Shown piece by piece: positions 17,703 to 26,564 of a stretch of DNA of 49,911 nucleotides (its first letter is position 1; the number at the start of each line of letters is the position of its first letter). The position numbers and the translations under genes are program-made. Source of the DNA: Candidatus Kapaibacterium sp. (lineage in GTDB: Bacteria > Bacteroidota > Ignavibacteria > Kapaibacteriales > HRBIN21); assembly GCA_938084565.1 (NCBI GenBank), contig CALKEU010000014.1, forward strand, positions 1 to 49,911, in the 5' to 3' direction. Under the pieces are notes generated by a model. It was not told the DNA's origin. It saw nothing but the letters and a program-made list of their open reading frames with translations, and ran no database searches.

Positions 17703-18615
17703 CAACCCACTCGCCCACCGTCTCGGGCACATTGAGCAGCTCCCTACCATACCACCGCTTGTTGCCGAGAGCCTCCGCCTGCTTGGAGAGCCGAACGCTA
17801 GTGCCACACAGATTGCCCAGTTCATTGAGCGCGATCAGGCCTTGACGGCACGGTTGCTACGCGTGGCAAACTCTCCTCTCTACGGTTTTCCACGGCGTAT
17901 TAGCACAGTGCGCTTAGCTATCTCGCTTCTGGGCAATGAGGCTGTGCGCCAAATCCTTGTAGCTGCCGCGCTCTATGATCTGGTCACGGTCAAATCCGGT
18001 GTCCAGTGGGAACGTGAGCTCTTCTGGCATTACTGTCTCTACTGCGCCGTGGCGGCTCGCTCCTTTGCCCGGCGCGTAGGCTATCGCCGGGCTGGGGAAG
18101 CCTTCACTGCCGCACTCCTCCACGATCTCGGTGTCCTGCTCATGGCAGCCTACCTCCCGGCCGAATATACTGCCGTGGTACGCCACCAACAATACTCGGG
18201 CTGCTCGCGTCTTGAGGCCGAACAGCTCGTCATCGGTACCACACATGCCCAGCTCGGTGCATGGCTTGCCGAGCAGTGGAATCTGCCCCCGAGTTTGGTA
18301 GCAGCTCTTGCCTACCACCACACGGCCGATCCGCCACCTGTGACCGAGCAGAGTGGCCATGGTGTGCCGCCCCCACTCAACCAGCTCGCACAGCCGCTCA
18401 CCGCCCTGGTAGCTACAGCTGAGTATCTGGCCCATTGGAAAGGGCTGCGGCGATGGTCTGCCGAAGAGACCCTCCAATCCCCACTCTATCTGCCCGATCC
18501 CTTGTGGCAGCTGTATTTGGCATGCGAGCTGATAGAACCTACAGGCGAGCCCACCTCAACCCTAGATGCAGAGGTAGAGGCGGCGTACCATTGCCTGGCT
18601 GAGGCACTGTGGTAG
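17695..18615 (+). CDS. HDOD domain signalling protein
   Basis: This 306-residue protein consists mostly of an HDOD domain, a non-catalytic relative of HD phosphohydrolases that scaffolds signalling proteins. Recognisable pieces are LPTIPPLV near residue 16, the core IERDQALTARLLRVANSPLYGF (about 43-64), and LLHDLGVLLMA near 142-152. ATG 17695 lies in the end of fliA (8-bp overlap). HDOD proteins next to fliA and histidine kinases often take part in motility or biofilm control, but no partner is proven here. The histidine kinase follows after 6 bp. Confidence 0.9.
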   Translation: MVDNPLAHRLGHIEQLPTIPPLVAESLRLLGEPNASATQIAQFIERDQALTARLLRVANSPLYGFPRRISTVRLAISLLGNEAVRQILVAAALYDLVTVKSGVQWERELFWHYCLYCAVAARSFARRVGYRRAGEAFTAALLHDLGVLLMAAYLPAEYTAVVRHQQYSGCSRLEAEQLVIGTTHAQLGAWLAEQWNLPPSLVAALAYHHTADPPPVTEQSGHGVPPPLNQLAQPLTALVATAEYLAHWKGLRRWSAEETLQSPLYLPDPLWQLYLACELIEPTGEPTSTLDAEVEAAYHCLAEALW

Positions 18616-18621
18616 AAACCG

Positions 18622-19944
18622 ATGGCCCCAGAGCCCCCATCCTGGGAAGAGCTCCGAGAGCAGGAGCAGCGATACGTGCACCTGCTGGAACTCCGCTGTG
18701 AGCTCCTGCAGCGGGAGGTTGAGTACCTCCGACAGCAACTGACGCAGTACCTGGCCGGCTCCCCACGCCGCGATCTCTCCGACATCCGCCAGCTCTTGAC
18801 AATCTCTGAGCCGGAGGAACTCCTGGAGCGGGCACGCCTTCTCCTCCAGCAGTGGACACAGGCTACCGATACGTATGCCATCCGCCTTGCCCCCGATGGA
18901 GCTCTCCAGGTTTATCCGGCAACCTACACAGAGCACGCCCGCACGCTCACCGAAGAGGGTGTCCTCGACTGGCTTACCGAACACGGTAGCCCTACTCTCC
19001 TGCCAGACCTCTTCGGCGGTGCAGAAGCCACAGGCACACTCCTGTTGCTCCCCCTAGGAGAGTCGGGTCAACGGCTGGGGGCCCTTGTCGCCCTCAAGGT
19101 CCCCGCAACTCTGCCATTGGCGGAACTCCGCGAGCAGCTCCAGTACATGGGCATCCTCCTCGGAGTCCTGCTCGACAATGCTGAGAGCTCTCGCACAGCT
19201 ACCCTCCTGCATGAGCGCCTCCAGCACCTGCAGCGTACACTCCAACAGACCGAAACGGTTGCAACGCTAGGCAAAATAACCAGCATCCTCATCCACGAAC
19301 TCAGCAACCCTCTACAAGCTCTCCTCTCCTACGCAGAGCTCATCGAAGCCGGAGTCGGTGATACCCGCAGCCATGCTTACTCCCTCCGGCGCGAACTGCT
19401 CCGCTTAAACCAACTGCTCAACGAGCTGCGCCATATGATTCGCCGTCCCGATGCCGTGCTGGAGCAACATCCCGTTGATGTTGCTGCCGTTATCGAACGG
19501 ACCTTGCAGCTGCTGAACGTACAGTTTCAACGCGATCGAATCACGGTTCGCTGCGAGCAGGAGGCTCCAGCAACATGCATTCTCGGCCATGCTGGCCAGC
19601 TCGAGCAGCTTTTCGTCAATCTGTTTCTGAATGCCCGCGATGCCATGCCTGGAGGGGGGCTCCTCCACATCCGCCTCCGCACGGAAGGGAAGGAACTTGT
19701 CATCGAGTGCCAGGACTCCGGCATTGGTATGCCAGCGGAGCTGCTCGAGCGTGTCTTTGAGCCTTTCTTCACCACGAAAGCCCATGGCTCCGGACTCGGA
19801 CTCACGATATGCCGCGACATCGTGGAACGCCACGGCGGCACGCTGGCTCTCTCTTCGCAGCCTGGAGCTGGAACGACAGTGATCCTGCGCTTCCCGCTGT
19901 TGCAGGATGTCCCACCAGAGACCACCTCTTCCTCATGCGGATAG
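18622..19944 (+). CDS. Cytoplasmic sensor histidine kinase (GAF-like sensor)
   Basis: This 440-residue kinase has no membrane helices. Residues 1-45 form a short coiled coil. About 60-190 read as a GAF-like sensory domain. The H-box is ILIHELSNPLQALLSY with His225. The ATPase domain has the N-box NLFLNARDAMPGGG, the G1 box DSGIGMP and the G2 box HGSGLGL. The layout resembles NtrB/FlrB-type kinases that control flagellar genes, but no response regulator is encoded nearby. It follows the HDOD gene by 6 bp and overlaps the next gene by 10 bp. Confidence 0.92.
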   Translation: MAPEPPSWEELREQEQRYVHLLELRCELLQREVEYLRQQLTQYLAGSPRRDLSDIRQLLTISEPEELLERARLLLQQWTQATDTYAIRLAPDGALQVYPATYTEHARTLTEEGVLDWLTEHGSPTLLPDLFGGAEATGTLLLLPLGESGQRLGALVALKVPATLPLAELREQLQYMGILLGVLLDNAESSRTATLLHERLQHLQRTLQQTETVATLGKITSILIHELSNPLQALLSYAELIEAGVGDTRSHAYSLRRELLRLNQLLNELRHMIRRPDAVLEQHPVDVAAVIERTLQLLNVQFQRDRITVRCEQEAPATCILGHAGQLEQLFVNLFLNARDAMPGGGLLHIRLRTEGKELVIECQDSGIGMPAELLERVFEPFFTTKAHGSGLGLTICRDIVERHGGTLALSSQPGAGTTVILRFPLLQDVPPETTSSSCG

Positions 19945-21371
19945 GATCCCTTGCGAGCATCGTTTGGTGTATGCTCTCCATCGGCCTCTCGGCCACAACA
20001 CTGGAGCAGATCCAGCGCGACGAGCGCGGCCGCATTCTGCTTTTCTGCTCTGCTCAGCCCTTGAGCTGGCGCTCAGAGCTATCGGCCGACAAACGGCGCA
20101 TTCTCCTCATGTTTCCGGGGCTGAGGCCATCTGCTGAGCTCCGCCCCCGAATGTGGAGCGATGGGCTCGTGCGCGAGGTCTACCCGAAGCGGAGCGGTGA
20201 TAGCTTGCAGCTCTACGTAACGCTGGCTGCTCCCAGCGGGTATAGCACCCTCTGGCTCCCTTACAGCCGCTGCCTCCTGCTGACTCTTTTCTCCTGGGAG
20301 GAGCTTCCACCCGAGGAAGAGCTCTACCATAGTGCCCTCCTGGCACTGGAGTTGCGCTCAGAGAGTGTGGCTGAGAGCTTGCTCACACAAGCAGCCGACC
20401 GGGGTTCTGCCGATGCGGCCGCTGTGTTGGCTGGCCACTCACTCGCTGCAGGCAAGCCGCTTACTGCCTTGCGATGGCTGCGACAAGCATGGGAGCGGAG
20501 CACACTTCCAGAACCATATGGCATTGCTGCCCATCTGGCCGCCCTGAGTGGGCAGATCACCCTCTCTCACCAGCTGGCCGAGCACTTCCGTGCCCTCACA
20601 GGTCGCCCGCTCCCCCCACCGCCTCCCGTGCCGATCGACAGCTCTGCAGCCCTCACGGAAGCTTTCCTCCTTGCCCCGCTCGAATTCAGCCCCACCCCAT
20701 CCGACAGCGTCCTTGTGGCGAGTAAAGCACCGCCCGACACTCTTTCTCCACCCCCTCCACCGGCGACTGGAAGCGTCCCTGACTGGCTCCTGCTCTGGAG
20801 CCCACTCTTCTTCACCATTATAGCCCTCTTCGCCATCAGCTCCATCCTCCGCACTCTGCTACGGGTCCTTCGCAAACCCTCGCCATCTTCGGTCTCGGCC
20901 TCTCCCACCGCCTTCCCTGGCTATGTCCGAGAAGCATTGCAACACTATCGCGCCGCCGAAGATCGGGCACGCACAACCTCTACCGAGCAAACCGATGCGG
21001 TACCATCGGTTCCGAATCCGCACGAGACCTCGACCATGGTACCCCCTCCCGTTCATGCTCAGCCGCCTGAAGAGAGAGAGCTCAGCACACCGACACCGGA
21101 ATTAGCACAGCTGTGGCGGCAACGCCTCCGGCAGCGTTCGGCATACCTTCAGCAACGGCTCTCCCACTTAGGGGAAACCCTGCCAGCTACCCCCGAGGCA
21201 CGACAGCGTCTAGCCCGCCGCCTCCGCATCCCGTCGGAAAGTCTCGAACTGCGCTACCGTCTCCACTCCGTGGATCCAGAGCGCCTGTTTGCCCGTTTCC
21301 GCCGCACCCCAGAACCTCCGTCATTCGTCTCTGCTGCCGGTACAGAGTCCCACTCATCGGTGCAGGGATGA
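19935..21371 (+). CDS. Membrane-anchored protein with AMIN-like N-domain and repeats
   Basis: This 478-residue protein has an N-terminal signal/anchor (about 1-20), then about 100 residues of short strands resembling an AMIN-type beta domain (RILLMFPG, LQLYVTL). An Ala/Leu-rich helical stretch with Sel1/TPR flavour follows (about 130-215), then a Pro/Ser-rich linker. A strong membrane helix lies at about 282-310, followed by a basic cytoplasmic tail of about 165 residues. The family is not recognised. AMIN-like domains bind peptidoglycan or secretin-type envelope machines, so an envelope-spanning adaptor is plausible. It overlaps the kinase by 10 bp and the sorting-domain gene by 4 bp. Confidence 0.7.
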   Translation: MRIGSLASIVWCMLSIGLSATTLEQIQRDERGRILLFCSAQPLSWRSELSADKRRILLMFPGLRPSAELRPRMWSDGLVREVYPKRSGDSLQLYVTLAAPSGYSTLWLPYSRCLLLTLFSWEELPPEEELYHSALLALELRSESVAESLLTQAADRGSADAAAVLAGHSLAAGKPLTALRWLRQAWERSTLPEPYGIAAHLAALSGQITLSHQLAEHFRALTGRPLPPPPPVPIDSSAALTEAFLLAPLEFSPTPSDSVLVASKAPPDTLSPPPPPATGSVPDWLLLWSPLFFTIIALFAISSILRTLLRVLRKPSPSSVSASPTAFPGYVREALQHYRAAEDRARTTSTEQTDAVPSVPNPHETSTMVPPPVHAQPPEERELSTPTPELAQLWRQRLRQRSAYLQQRLSHLGETLPATPEARQRLARRLRIPSESLELRYRLHSVDPERLFARFRRTPEPPSFVSAAGTESHSSVQG

Positions 21372-21772
21372 AGTACGCAGTACTCGTGGGTAGCATCGCT
21401 ATCGTGCTCGCCTTCCCGGTGCAGGCCCGCTGGGCCGCTCCGACCAAAGCAGAGGGCACCCCTTCCATATCGTCGCAGGGGGAACGCCGCGCCGTGGCGG
21501 ATTCTCTCCCACGGGAAAATCGCATCCAGTCAATCCGGGAAACTGCCGATGGCCATGTCGTCACTGTCGAACTCGCCGTGGAGCAGAACCGCCTCGATAT
21601 TGGGGTTTACAACCTCCTGGGCAAGCGAGTCGTAACGGTCTACCAAGGGAAGGCTGCTGCCGGGATTCGCGAGTATCCCATACCGACCGGCGGTCTCCCT
21701 AACGGCATTTACATCTGCCTCGTCCAAGGGGATGGCTTTCGACTGGCACAGAAGTTTGTGCTGTCGCGCTAA
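21368..21772 (+). CDS. Mini secreted protein made of signal peptide plus T9SS sorting domain
   Basis: This 134-residue protein has a signal peptide (1-20, ending in VQA), a polar linker of about 30 residues, and then about 80 residues that match a type A T9SS C-terminal sorting domain. The key pieces are VTVEL, the strand IGVYNLLGKRV, the turn GGLPNGIYICLV, and a basic Lys-Phe-Val end (QKFVLSR). No cargo domain is present. T9SS sorting domains route proteins through the outer membrane. A stand-alone one may be a signal or adaptor rather than an enzyme. The start overlaps the previous stop (ATGA), and the 3' end overlaps the PorV-like gene by 41 bp. Confidence 0.85.
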   Translation: MKYAVLVGSIAIVLAFPVQARWAAPTKAEGTPSISSQGERRAVADSLPRENRIQSIRETADGHVVTVELAVEQNRLDIGVYNLLGKRVVTVYQGKAAAGIREYPIPTGGLPNGIYICLVQGDGFRLAQKFVLSR

Positions 21773-22793
21773 GCTGGGGTGTGCGGGGATCCTCCTTCTG
21801 GGCAGCACTCTAGCCCTCCGAGCACAAGCCGTCAGCGAAGGGGTCGCTGCTGCCTATCTCCTGCGTCCGGTAGGGGCTCGCTCGCTCGGGCTAGCAGGGT
21901 CATACACCGCTGTGGCTAACGAACCAATGGGGATCTTTGCCAATGCTGCTGCCGGCGCGTGGCTGCCCCCGCAACCGACGGTATCGCTAGCAGTGTCTCT
22001 GCTCGGTCTTGGACGTACTTACACCAGTGCCGCATATGCCCAAGCCGTGGGCAAAGGTCTTGGCATCGGTGTAGGGATACAGAGCTTCTCCGCAGGGAGC
22101 TTCATCGCTCGAAACTGGTACGGGGAGGCGCTCGGGAACTACACACCATACGAGCTTGCTGCAACTCTAGCCGGGAGCTTCCGCTGGGAGTTCTTCAGTG
22201 TTGGCATGGCGGCAAAGTACCTCTGGAGCGGTGTGGCCGGTGCAGGGCTGACTGCTCAGGGAATTGCTGCCGATGTTGGGACTCTCTTCCACGTGGCCGA
22301 TCTCTTGTCGGTCGGGGCCTCTCTGCGCAATCTCGGAGGCTTTCTGCAGTGGGCCCACCATCGAGATCGCCTTCCTGTGAGTATGGCGATCGGGATTGCC
22401 ACCGAGCTCGGTCTGGCACCACCTGTCCAACGCGGACGCCTACCGGTAACGGGCCAAGAGTATCTCGTGCGCCTTCCCTCTCCGCACTACGTACTACTGG
22501 CGGCGGAACTGCAGTATGTGCAGGATGCCCCTCGGCCGAGCGTTTCTGTAGCCGTCGAGGTGGCACCCTTTCCGGGTGTAGCCCTCCGCGGTGGGGCGAT
22601 CCTCTTCGGCAACGAGCTCGGGCGTGCCCGCTGGCTTCCCAGACAGCGACTCGGTGGCGGGATCGCCATCCAGCTGCCCGAAGCCCTCGATGCACCGTTC
22701 CACCTCCAGCTCGATTACGCCCTCACGTACGAATACGCTAGCCCTTCACGGCTGGCGCATACGATAGGTGTGACGACGCAGCTAGCGCGATGA
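21732..22793 (+). CDS. PorV/PorQ-family outer-membrane beta-barrel protein
   Basis: This 353-residue protein has a signal sequence (hydrophobic core about 15-30, ending in AQA) and an N-terminus like PorV/PorQ barrels: GARSLGLAGSYTAVANEP followed by FANAAAG. A series of amphipathic Gly/aromatic strands follows, including the family's FFSVGMAAKYLWSG and LSVGASLRNLG segments. PorV shuttles T9SS cargo by its sorting domain to the attachment complex; other members are uncharacterised. ATG 21732 gives a 41-bp overlap with the mini sorting-domain gene. TTG 21756 is a possible alternative. The pairing with a sorting-domain protein supports a secretion role. Confidence 0.82.
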   Translation: MAFDWHRSLCCRAKLGCAGILLLGSTLALRAQAVSEGVAAAYLLRPVGARSLGLAGSYTAVANEPMGIFANAAAGAWLPPQPTVSLAVSLLGLGRTYTSAAYAQAVGKGLGIGVGIQSFSAGSFIARNWYGEALGNYTPYELAATLAGSFRWEFFSVGMAAKYLWSGVAGAGLTAQGIAADVGTLFHVADLLSVGASLRNLGGFLQWAHHRDRLPVSMAIGIATELGLAPPVQRGRLPVTGQEYLVRLPSPHYVLLAAELQYVQDAPRPSVSVAVEVAPFPGVALRGGAILFGNELGRARWLPRQRLGGGIAIQLPEALDAPFHLQLDYALTYEYASPSRLAHTIGVTTQLAR

Positions 22794-23944
22794 ACTACCG
22801 CGGCTTTGCAACTCGTGCCATTCACGTCGGGCAAGAGCCCGATCCTACCACCGGAGCGGTAATTCCCCCGCTCTATCTGAGCTCCACTTACGCCCAGGAG
22901 GCGCCCGGGAAACACCGTGGCTTTGAGTACTCTCGCACCAACAACCCCACCCGGCAAGCCTGGGAGCGCAATATTGCCGCACTCGAGGAGGGAACCGACG
23001 CCATCGCCTTCGCAAGCGGTATGGCAGCCATCGATGCTCTCGTCCGCCTCCTCCGGCCGGGCGATCATATCCTTGCCTCAGCCGATCTCTACGGTGGGAC
23101 AGTGCGTTTGTTCGAACGCGTGTGGTCAACCTTTCAGATCAGCGTCACGTACGTCGACACTCGCCAGCCTGAGGCCGTCGACGCTGCGTTCCAGCCGCAG
23201 ACACGCATGCTCTACATTGAAACCCCCACCAATCCGCTCCTCCAACTGGCCGACATTGCCACGATGGCCGAGCTTGCACACCGGCATGGGGCCTGGCTCG
23301 TGGTGGATAATACCTTTGCCACCCCTTACGCCCAACAACCGCTGACACTCGGGGCCGATTTCGTGGTACACTCAACGACCAAGTACCTGGCAGGCCATTC
23401 CGATGTGGTTGGCGGGGCCGTTGTGATCCGAGATCCCGATCTTGGAGCCCGACTCCGCTTCCTGCAGAATGCTGCCGGAGCAGTTCCAAGCCCCTTCGAG
23501 TGTTGGCTCTGCCTGCGCTCGGTCAAGACGCTCGCCCTACGGATGCAACAGCACGAGCGCAATGCCCTGGCTATTGCAGAGCTGTGTGCAGCTCATCCGG
23601 CCGTTCGGGCAGTTCATTACCCTGGGTTGCCGACGCACCCGCAGCATGGGCTTGCACGGCGCCAGATGCGCAACTTCACCGGGATGCTCTCGCTCGAGCT
23701 GGGAACAGCCGAACGGGCTCATCGATTTCTCCGCCATCTTCGGCTCTTCACCCTTGCCGAATCACTCGGGGGCGTGGAATCCCTGGCCTCCCACCCGGCT
23801 ACGATGACCCATGCGAGCCTCGATCCCGAATGGCGCCGCCGCGTTGGCATCACAGACGGCCTGGTGCGCCTCAGCTGCGGTATCGAAGATACAGAGGACC
23901 TCCTCACCGATGTTGCTTCGGCTCTGGAGGCCCTCGAGAGATGA
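22790..23944 (+). CDS. Cystathionine gamma-synthase/lyase family PLP enzyme
   Basis: This 384-residue cytoplasmic transsulfuration enzyme is of the Cys/Met-metabolism PLP family. Visible hallmarks are YSRTNNPT (phosphate-binding Tyr/Arg), FASGMAAI, the DNTFATP segment with the cofactor Asp, and the PLP lysine in HSTTKYLAGHSD (about 200). The SLGGVESL motif near the C-terminus is also typical. Sequence alone does not decide between cystathionine gamma-synthase, cystathionine gamma-lyase and methionine gamma-lyase. It overlaps the PorV-like gene by ATGA, an unexpected partner. Its stop lies only 9 bp from the convergent yidC stop. Confidence 0.93.
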   Translation: MNYRGFATRAIHVGQEPDPTTGAVIPPLYLSSTYAQEAPGKHRGFEYSRTNNPTRQAWERNIAALEEGTDAIAFASGMAAIDALVRLLRPGDHILASADLYGGTVRLFERVWSTFQISVTYVDTRQPEAVDAAFQPQTRMLYIETPTNPLLQLADIATMAELAHRHGAWLVVDNTFATPYAQQPLTLGADFVVHSTTKYLAGHSDVVGGAVVIRDPDLGARLRFLQNAAGAVPSPFECWLCLRSVKTLALRMQQHERNALAIAELCAAHPAVRAVHYPGLPTHPQHGLARRQMRNFTGMLSLELGTAERAHRFLRHLRLFTLAESLGGVESLASHPATMTHASLDPEWRRRVGITDGLVRLSCGIEDTEDLLTDVASALEALER

Positions 23945-23953
23945 GGCCGCCTC

Positions 23954-25768
23954 CTACCGCCGTTTCTTCTTCCGTGCCTTGGCCGGCTTGGGCTGCTCGA
24001 GCTTGAGACGACGCGCCAGACTCGGCGGCAGCCGCTCTGCCTGCTCCTCAGCGAGGGCTTGTGCCTCACGGAGCCGCCGCATCAGCCAGCCTTCCCGCTT
24101 CGGTTGCCGGCGAAGCTCCTCGAGCGTCAGCTTCTGCTTGCGCCACCGCGTCAGATAGAGCTGATGCCCGATGCTGAGCAAGTTGAAGGTGAAGTAGTAC
24201 AAATTCAGCCCCGCCGGGAAAGCTGAAAAGAGAAGGGTCAGCAGCACTGGAAAGACGTACACCATCCACCGCTGTCGCGGATCGGTCAGGCTGAGACGCT
24301 GCTGGAGGAAGAGCGCCAGCCCCATCAGCAACGCTAATCCGGATACGTAGTTGAAACCCAGCAGCGGAATACGGAAGGGGAAGACCACGAGCCGATCCGG
24401 CACCGAAAGGTCAGTAATCCACAACACGAACGGGGTCTGCCGCAATTCGATGGAGTAGTTCAAAACCGCCCAGAGAGCATAGAGGATGGGCAGCTGGAGG
24501 AGGAGCGGCAGACACCCACTCATGGGATTGACACCATACTCCTGGTAGAGCCGGAAGAGCTCCCGCTGCTGTGCCTGGAGATCATCCTTGTAACGGTCGC
24601 GAATCTTCTGCAGTTCCGGAGCAAGTAGCTGCATGCGCTGTGCCGACCGCAGCTGCGGGACAATAAGCGGATGCAGCAGCAGCTTCATGAGTACGGCGAA
24701 CACAATGATGGCAAAGCCATAGTTCGGAATCAGCCAGTGGATCGCCTTGAACAAGGGCAGCATAAAATACTCGCCAATCGGGCGTACCAACCAGCGCAGC
24801 CCGAATTCGACCATACCGGTCAATCCGTAGGGCTTGACGATATCGTAAGCCAGGGGCCCCCCGTAGACCTGGAAGAAGTGCGTCTCACCGCTCTGACGGT
24901 ACGGCAGCCGAAGGGTGAGCTCGTAGCGCTCTACCACCCCATTATTGGGCGCATGGAAGCGTTGCCCACGGGCGAAGGCAGTTAGTTCGGCCGGCCGCGG
25001 CACTGGAAGCAGTGCCACAGCAAAGTACTTCACCTTGAGCCCTATCCAGTCAATGCGGCCAGTAGCCTGCCGCTCAACCGTTCGGTCAAACTCACTCGCA
25101 TCGAGCACCTCCAAATCCCCGGCCAAGGAGATGTAGGCAGCAGCACTGTGCGATTCATCCACGCTGTTGTATTCCTGGTACTTCAGCCCCCCAGACCAAG
25201 AGAGCTCATAGCGCCGCTGCACGCCGATACCTTCCGGGTGTATAACCCGGACGCCTACCCCGATGTCGTAGCGCTCACCGTAGAAGACATACCAGCGCTC
25301 GATAAGACGCAAGGAATCAAGCGCAACCCACGCTCGAATGACGAGCGAATCTTGCCCATGCACTCGATAAATCGTATCCGTAGCCACGGCAAAGGTGAAG
25401 GGGAGCCGCCGTGTATCTACTCTCCGCCCCTCAGCATCGTAGTAAGCCAGCCACAACTCCCGCTCTCCTTGAGGAATGAGCTGCACAGGCCTTCCCTGCC
25501 AATCCTTGTACTGGCGCAGCTCCCACCGCGTCAGCGTTCCCCCGTACGAACTGAGCCGAAGGCGGAGCAGTTCGGTCTCTACCTCTATCCAACGCTCGGG
25601 AGCCACTGCCTCGGGCTCCAGCTGCTGCCGAAGCGGCACGACGGAAGCCTTTTGCTCAGCGGTATCGGCCGGACGCGGCATCGGAGCATAGTGAATCGAT
25701 GTGTACAGCATCCACAGCGTCGTCAAGAGTGCAATCAGCACAATGCCGATCAGCGTTCGCCTGTCCAT
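23954..25768 (-). CDS. yidC: Membrane protein insertase YidC
   Basis: YidC inserts and folds inner-membrane proteins, alone or with SecYEG. The 604-residue product has the Gram-negative layout: an N-terminal membrane helix (about 5-22), a large periplasmic beta-sandwich (to about 340), then the conserved five-helix core with YGFAIIVFAVLMKLLLHPL and NPMSGCLPLLLQLPILYALW. The C-terminal tail is strongly basic, ending in KARKKKRR, and may contact the ribosome. It lies downstream of yidD, rnpA and rpmH in the usual order. It converges on the transsulfuration gene with a 9-bp gap and no room for a separate terminator. Confidence 0.97.
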   Translation of the reverse strand: MDRRTLIGIVLIALLTTLWMLYTSIHYAPMPRPADTAEQKASVVPLRQQLEPEAVAPERWIEVETELLRLRLSSYGGTLTRWELRQYKDWQGRPVQLIPQGERELWLAYYDAEGRRVDTRRLPFTFAVATDTIYRVHGQDSLVIRAWVALDSLRLIERWYVFYGERYDIGVGVRVIHPEGIGVQRRYELSWSGGLKYQEYNSVDESHSAAAYISLAGDLEVLDASEFDRTVERQATGRIDWIGLKVKYFAVALLPVPRPAELTAFARGQRFHAPNNGVVERYELTLRLPYRQSGETHFFQVYGGPLAYDIVKPYGLTGMVEFGLRWLVRPIGEYFMLPLFKAIHWLIPNYGFAIIVFAVLMKLLLHPLIVPQLRSAQRMQLLAPELQKIRDRYKDDLQAQQRELFRLYQEYGVNPMSGCLPLLLQLPILYALWAVLNYSIELRQTPFVLWITDLSVPDRLVVFPFRIPLLGFNYVSGLALLMGLALFLQQRLSLTDPRQRWMVYVFPVLLTLLFSAFPAGLNLYYFTFNLLSIGHQLYLTRWRKQKLTLEELRRQPKREGWLMRRLREAQALAEEQAERLPPSLARRLKLEQPKPAKARKKKRR

Positions 25769-25780
25769 TGCCCATCCCTC

Positions 25781-25999
25781 CTATGGGACTGGATCGACTC
25801 CGCCGGGATGCCACGGATGGCAGCGTACAAGGCGGCGTACAGCTAACCAGCCACCGCGCCAGAGACCGTAACGTTCCAGCGCTTCTGCAGCATATTGTGA
25901 ACAGCTCGGGTAGAAGCGGCAAGCGCCCGGCACCCACGGTGAGAGCCACCGATGGTACAAGCGCACTACCACAGCCAGAAGCCGACCTGCTATCGACAT
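25781..25999 (-). CDS. yidD: Membrane protein insertion efficiency factor YidD
   Basis: This 72-residue protein is recognised by [15 protein letters not shown] (about 29-43) and the closing [13 protein letters not shown]. YidD is a small membrane-associated protein that assists YidC-dependent insertion. ATG 25999 overlaps the end of rnpA by 10 bp. The frame is open to 26092, but that part lies within rnpA. yidC follows after 12 bp. Confidence 0.93.
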   Translation of the reverse strand: MSIAGRLLAVVVRLYHRWLSPWVPGACRFYPSCSQYAAEALERYGLWRGGWLAVRRLVRCHPWHPGGVDPVP

Positions 26000-26367
26000 C
26001 TCTCCCAAGCTTGCCACATCAGTTGCCGCAGCTGCGGCAACACATCCCACAGCCGGAGCTGCTTCACTGAGAGCTGTCCCGAACTCCGCCACACAACCGC
26101 AAGGGCAGTAAAAGGGGGGGGACCTTCGGCCGAGAACTCTCGAAGCGTTATCCGCAAGGCTTCGCGCAAGAGTCGTCGCAAACGGCTGCGCACCACCGCC
26201 TGCCGCTCTCGCCGCCGAGGGACGCTGACAACGTACCCCAGGCTTTCCCCTTCCTCCCCCGCCCGGCAGAGAGCAACCACGGCAAGCATCTCATTGGCAA
26301 AGCGTTGACCATACGTCCACAGCCGCTGAATCTCTCTCCGGCGCTTGAGCGGATGCAGCACTACCAC
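25990..26367 (-). CDS. rnpA: Ribonuclease P protein component
   Basis: RnpA is the small basic protein that binds RNase P RNA and helps trim tRNA 5' leaders. The 125-residue product has the typical [17 protein letters not shown] start and a conserved basic core with [13 protein letters not shown] (about 61-73, the RNR motif region). The likely start is GTG 26367, giving a 7-bp overlap with rpmH. GTG 26361 is an alternative. The RNA partner (rnpB) is not in this window. Confidence 0.93.
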   Translation of the reverse strand: MVVLHPLKRRREIQRLWTYGQRFANEMLAVVALCRAGEEGESLGYVVSVPRRRERQAVVRSRLRRLLREALRITLREFSAEGPPPFTALAVVWRSSGQLSVKQLRLWDVLPQLRQLMWQAWERCR

Positions 26368-26516
26368 TTCTTACGCTCATCGCTAACCGTCAGCCGATAC
26401 CGTCCCTTCGCCCGGCGGCGGGCCAGAACCCTCCGCCCTCCTTTCGTCTTCATCCGAGCCCGGAATCCATGCTTGCGCAGACGCTTGACCCGACTGGGCT
26501 GATACGTCAACCGCAT
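26361..26516 (-). CDS. rpmH: 50S ribosomal protein L34
   Basis: This 51-residue, extremely basic ribosomal protein has the L34 signature: an RLTYQPS start, RKHGFRARM (15-23) and [14 protein letters not shown] (27-40). It ends with an extra VSDERKKW tail. It overlaps rnpA by 7 bp in the classic rpmH-rnpA-yidD-yidC order. dnaA is not upstream. Instead a cytochrome oxidase operon is, and I see no DnaA-box cluster, so the replication origin is probably not here. A TAnnTTTG box lies 40 nt upstream. Confidence 0.97.
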   Translation of the reverse strand: MRLTYQPSRVKRLRKHGFRARMKTKGGRRVLARRRAKGRYRLTVSDERKKW

Positions 26517-26556
26517 CCCCTGTGCTCTGACTGCTCGTGAGACAGCAAAAGCAGTA

Positions 26557-26564
26557 CAAAATTA
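26557..26564 (-). promoter_or_regulatory. TAnnTTTG -7 box upstream of rpmH
   Basis: TAATTTTG on the minus strand ends 40 nt before the rpmH ATG. This implies a start near 26550 and a leader of about 33 nt. It lies between the last gene of the oxidase operon and rpmH, so it would serve the rpmH-rnpA-yidD-yidC unit. Confidence 0.5.
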
